Shown: positions 61,816 through 64,000 of the stretch, piece by piece
Numbering within the stretch: the stretch's first letter is position 1
Layout: every line of letters starts with the position of its first letter
Assembly: GCA_964007475.1 (NCBI GenBank)
Contig: OZ023273.1
Coordinates: 15,637,922 to 15,701,921, forward strand
Length of the DNA stretch: 64,000 nt
DNA from: Hybos culiciformis
Lineage: Eukaryota > Arthropoda > Insecta > Diptera > Hybotidae
Direction of reading: 5' to 3'
Notes under the pieces: model-generated
Databases searched by the model: none
What the model saw: only the letters and a program-made list of their open reading frames with translations
What the model was told of the DNA's origin: nothing
Position numbers and translations under genes: made by a program

Positions 61816-64000
61816 CTGTAACAAATTAAAATAAATTATAATATGAATATTTAACTTAAAAAAAATTTTAAAATTTGATAAATAACTATACAGAGCTTAT
61901 CATATAAGCTTATCATATGGATGTGCTTAAATTAGGGTATTCAAAATAACTATATATACAGATACCCTTTTTTCTAACTATTTGACAATATAAAAAAAAA
62001 ATTGTTATAGATTTTAATGTTCAATTAAAACATAAGTAATCAAATATTTGATTTATGATTTTTTTTTTGTTTAAGACAACAAGAAAAAAAAGTTAAAATT
62101 TCGAAAAAGTAGGTAGATATACATAATTAAGTAAATATTTGCTCACATTTTGTATTCTTCAATTTTTCAACTTGTATACTCTATATATATTCAAATGTGG
62201 AAACAAAAAAAAAAGATAAACAAAAATTTTATGAATGGGTGCGTTTATTGCGTTCAAGTGCAATTATTTACACAGAGTTTTAAATTTATTTAATTTTTTT
62301 TTTTGTAATAAGAAGCTATTTAAAAACTTTTTAAGAGGCAATTGAGTTTTATTATTATTTTTTTTCTCTACATATATATAATGTACATATATATATAAAT
62401 ATATAAATATATTTATATTTCTATTTTGTTTAAATTAATTTAAGATTTTTATTGGCTTCTTCCTGAGATTAAAATTAAAATAATTAAATCCATTCATTAA
62501 ATTTTCTCAGCATATTAGTTTAATATTATTATTTTTAATTCATATAGCTAGTAATAGTTTTTTGTATATATTATTTTTTTATATATAATATATTTTTTTA
62601 ATAATGAACTTATGAGTTTTTTTTCTATGTAGCTTTATTTTGGAATTGTTTTAAATTTTATATTACCAAATTCTAATTAGAATGGAATGAGGAAGTTAAT
62701 TTGCAATTTATTCATTTTTTTTTCTTCTCTTTTTTTTATTAACCTAATTAAATTTAGTATAAATACAATGAGAGTATAAATTTTAAATTTGGCAACAAAT
62801 ATTTTGACTACCTTAAAACAATAGTACAGTGAATAAGGCTTTGCTGTGGGCTAAATATATGTAAGCCATGTGATTTTAATTGTATTATCAAAAAAAAAAA
62901 AATTAAAATTATACTTTTCGCGTATAATAAATAGTAACATTAATTACATATATATGTTTTATTCCCAGCTGTTACATTAGAATGTAGCACTTAATTCAAG
63001 TTAAAAAAATAAATAGAAAGATACTTAGTTCGAACTACTCAAAAAATAGCACCTTTTTCATAATATAAAAAATAATTCATATTTTTCCTTTTTTGAAAAA
63101 CTACATATTATATAAAAATCATTTTAAGATTCTACAATTTTGCTTTATTCGAACATATACATTTATAATGAAAAATATTCATACAATTTTCTAAATGGAT
63201 TTATTTATTTTTTTCTTATAAATAAGGTATATACAAAAAAAAAAAGGGAAAATTTTAATATAATATAAAATAAAATATAATAAAAAAAAAAAAAGATCTA
63301 AAATGGATAATAAATAAAACAAATACTTAATGTAGCCAAGTTGATGGATTACCTTAACTGATTTTAATTTTATAAATTTTATTTATTCAATGGCATGCAT
63401 TAAATTAAATGAAAGAAAAAAAACCTTTTTTTATTTTTCTTTTTTTTTTTTTGCGTTTAACTAAAATAATTTTCAAAAGTAGGTTTTGCCATTTGTTATG
63501 TAAAGACAGAAGTCGACAATATTAGAAAAATTACAACTTCTGGCTGTAAAACTGAAGAAAAAAAAATTGCATGTTGAATTGAATTTTTTTTTTTTAATTC
63601 GCCTTAAGTACAATTTATATTAATAATGATTAACAAGTTTTATTTTATATATACATATATATTTTTTTTAATACAAAAAACAAGAATTTTTTCAATTTAA
63701 GTCATAATTTAAGATATTAAGATCAATAATAATATTTTTAATTGAAATTTATTTTAAGCGCCAAATATTTATTTTAATAAACGCACTTTTATTTTAGTTT
63801 GGATTGAACAATTTAAATAATTTTTTTTTTTCATTAATTTATGATAAACTTATTTATAAATAAAAATTACAGCTCGTTATATTAGAATTCACAATGCCTC
63901 GAGATATTGTTCGTAGTTGAACATTGAAGACATTCACAACATATAAAGTTTGAATCTGGAAACCATTTCTTATTCATTCTTGTATTTAATTGAATTTACA
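61816..64000 (-). other. hth: hth intron upstream of the homeodomain exon (runs off the window)
   Basis: No MEIS-domain exon or other gene was found in these 2.2 kb. The sequence is A/T-rich. A slightly more complex patch lies at about 62,790-62,880. Confidence 0.6.

Overview
This is a strongly A+T-rich stretch of insect nuclear DNA, by eye about four fifths A+T, with very frequent poly-A/poly-T runs. The insect call rests on two spliced minus-strand genes with GT/AG introns. One is a TALE homeobox gene whose C-terminus closely matches insect Homothorax. The other is a ciliary dynein intermediate chain. The order cannot be fixed from the sequence. Fewer than 3 kb of the 64 kb appear to code for protein.

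Layout. Positions 1-25.3 kb hold no gene I can support. They contain scattered small mobile-element traces: a tRNA-derived SINE at 10.6-10.8 kb, a 74-bp GC-rich insert with a perfect 12-bp target-site duplication at 12.1 kb, a weak inverted-repeat element at 14.3-14.7 kb and a CG-rich foldback element at 20.4-20.6 kb. From 25,451 to 30,268 (minus strand) lies a complete five-exon gene, modelled here as 739 codons. It encodes a WD-repeat axonemal dynein intermediate chain of the DNAI4/WDR78 type. Its second intron is largely filled by a 1.15-kb symmetric array of palindromes (27,842-28,990) folded around a GC-rich centre. Its first intron holds plus-strand open frames that look coding but match nothing I recognise. 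From 38,737 to 61,815 (minus strand) lie the last four coding exons of homothorax (hth), separated by introns of 13.5, 7.8 and 1.3 kb. The 5' part of hth lies beyond position 64,000. These introns carry two TIR-bearing MITE-like elements (42.2-42.6 kb and 60.5-60.9 kb) and several short inverted or direct repeats.

The two genes are not functionally linked by anything visible. The dynein chain should act in motile cilia or sperm flagella. Homothorax is a DNA-binding partner of Extradenticle and Hox proteins. The long, nearly coding-free DNA in and around hth is typical of developmental regulators and may hold enhancers, but none can be named from sequence alone.

The most striking object is the palindrome array in dynein intron 2. 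It has twelve near-perfect 32-bp palindromes, spaced 61-62 bp apart within each arm, arranged as two mirror-image arms, with matching outer ends and a possible 9-bp target duplication. It should form a very long RNA hairpin when the host gene is transcribed.
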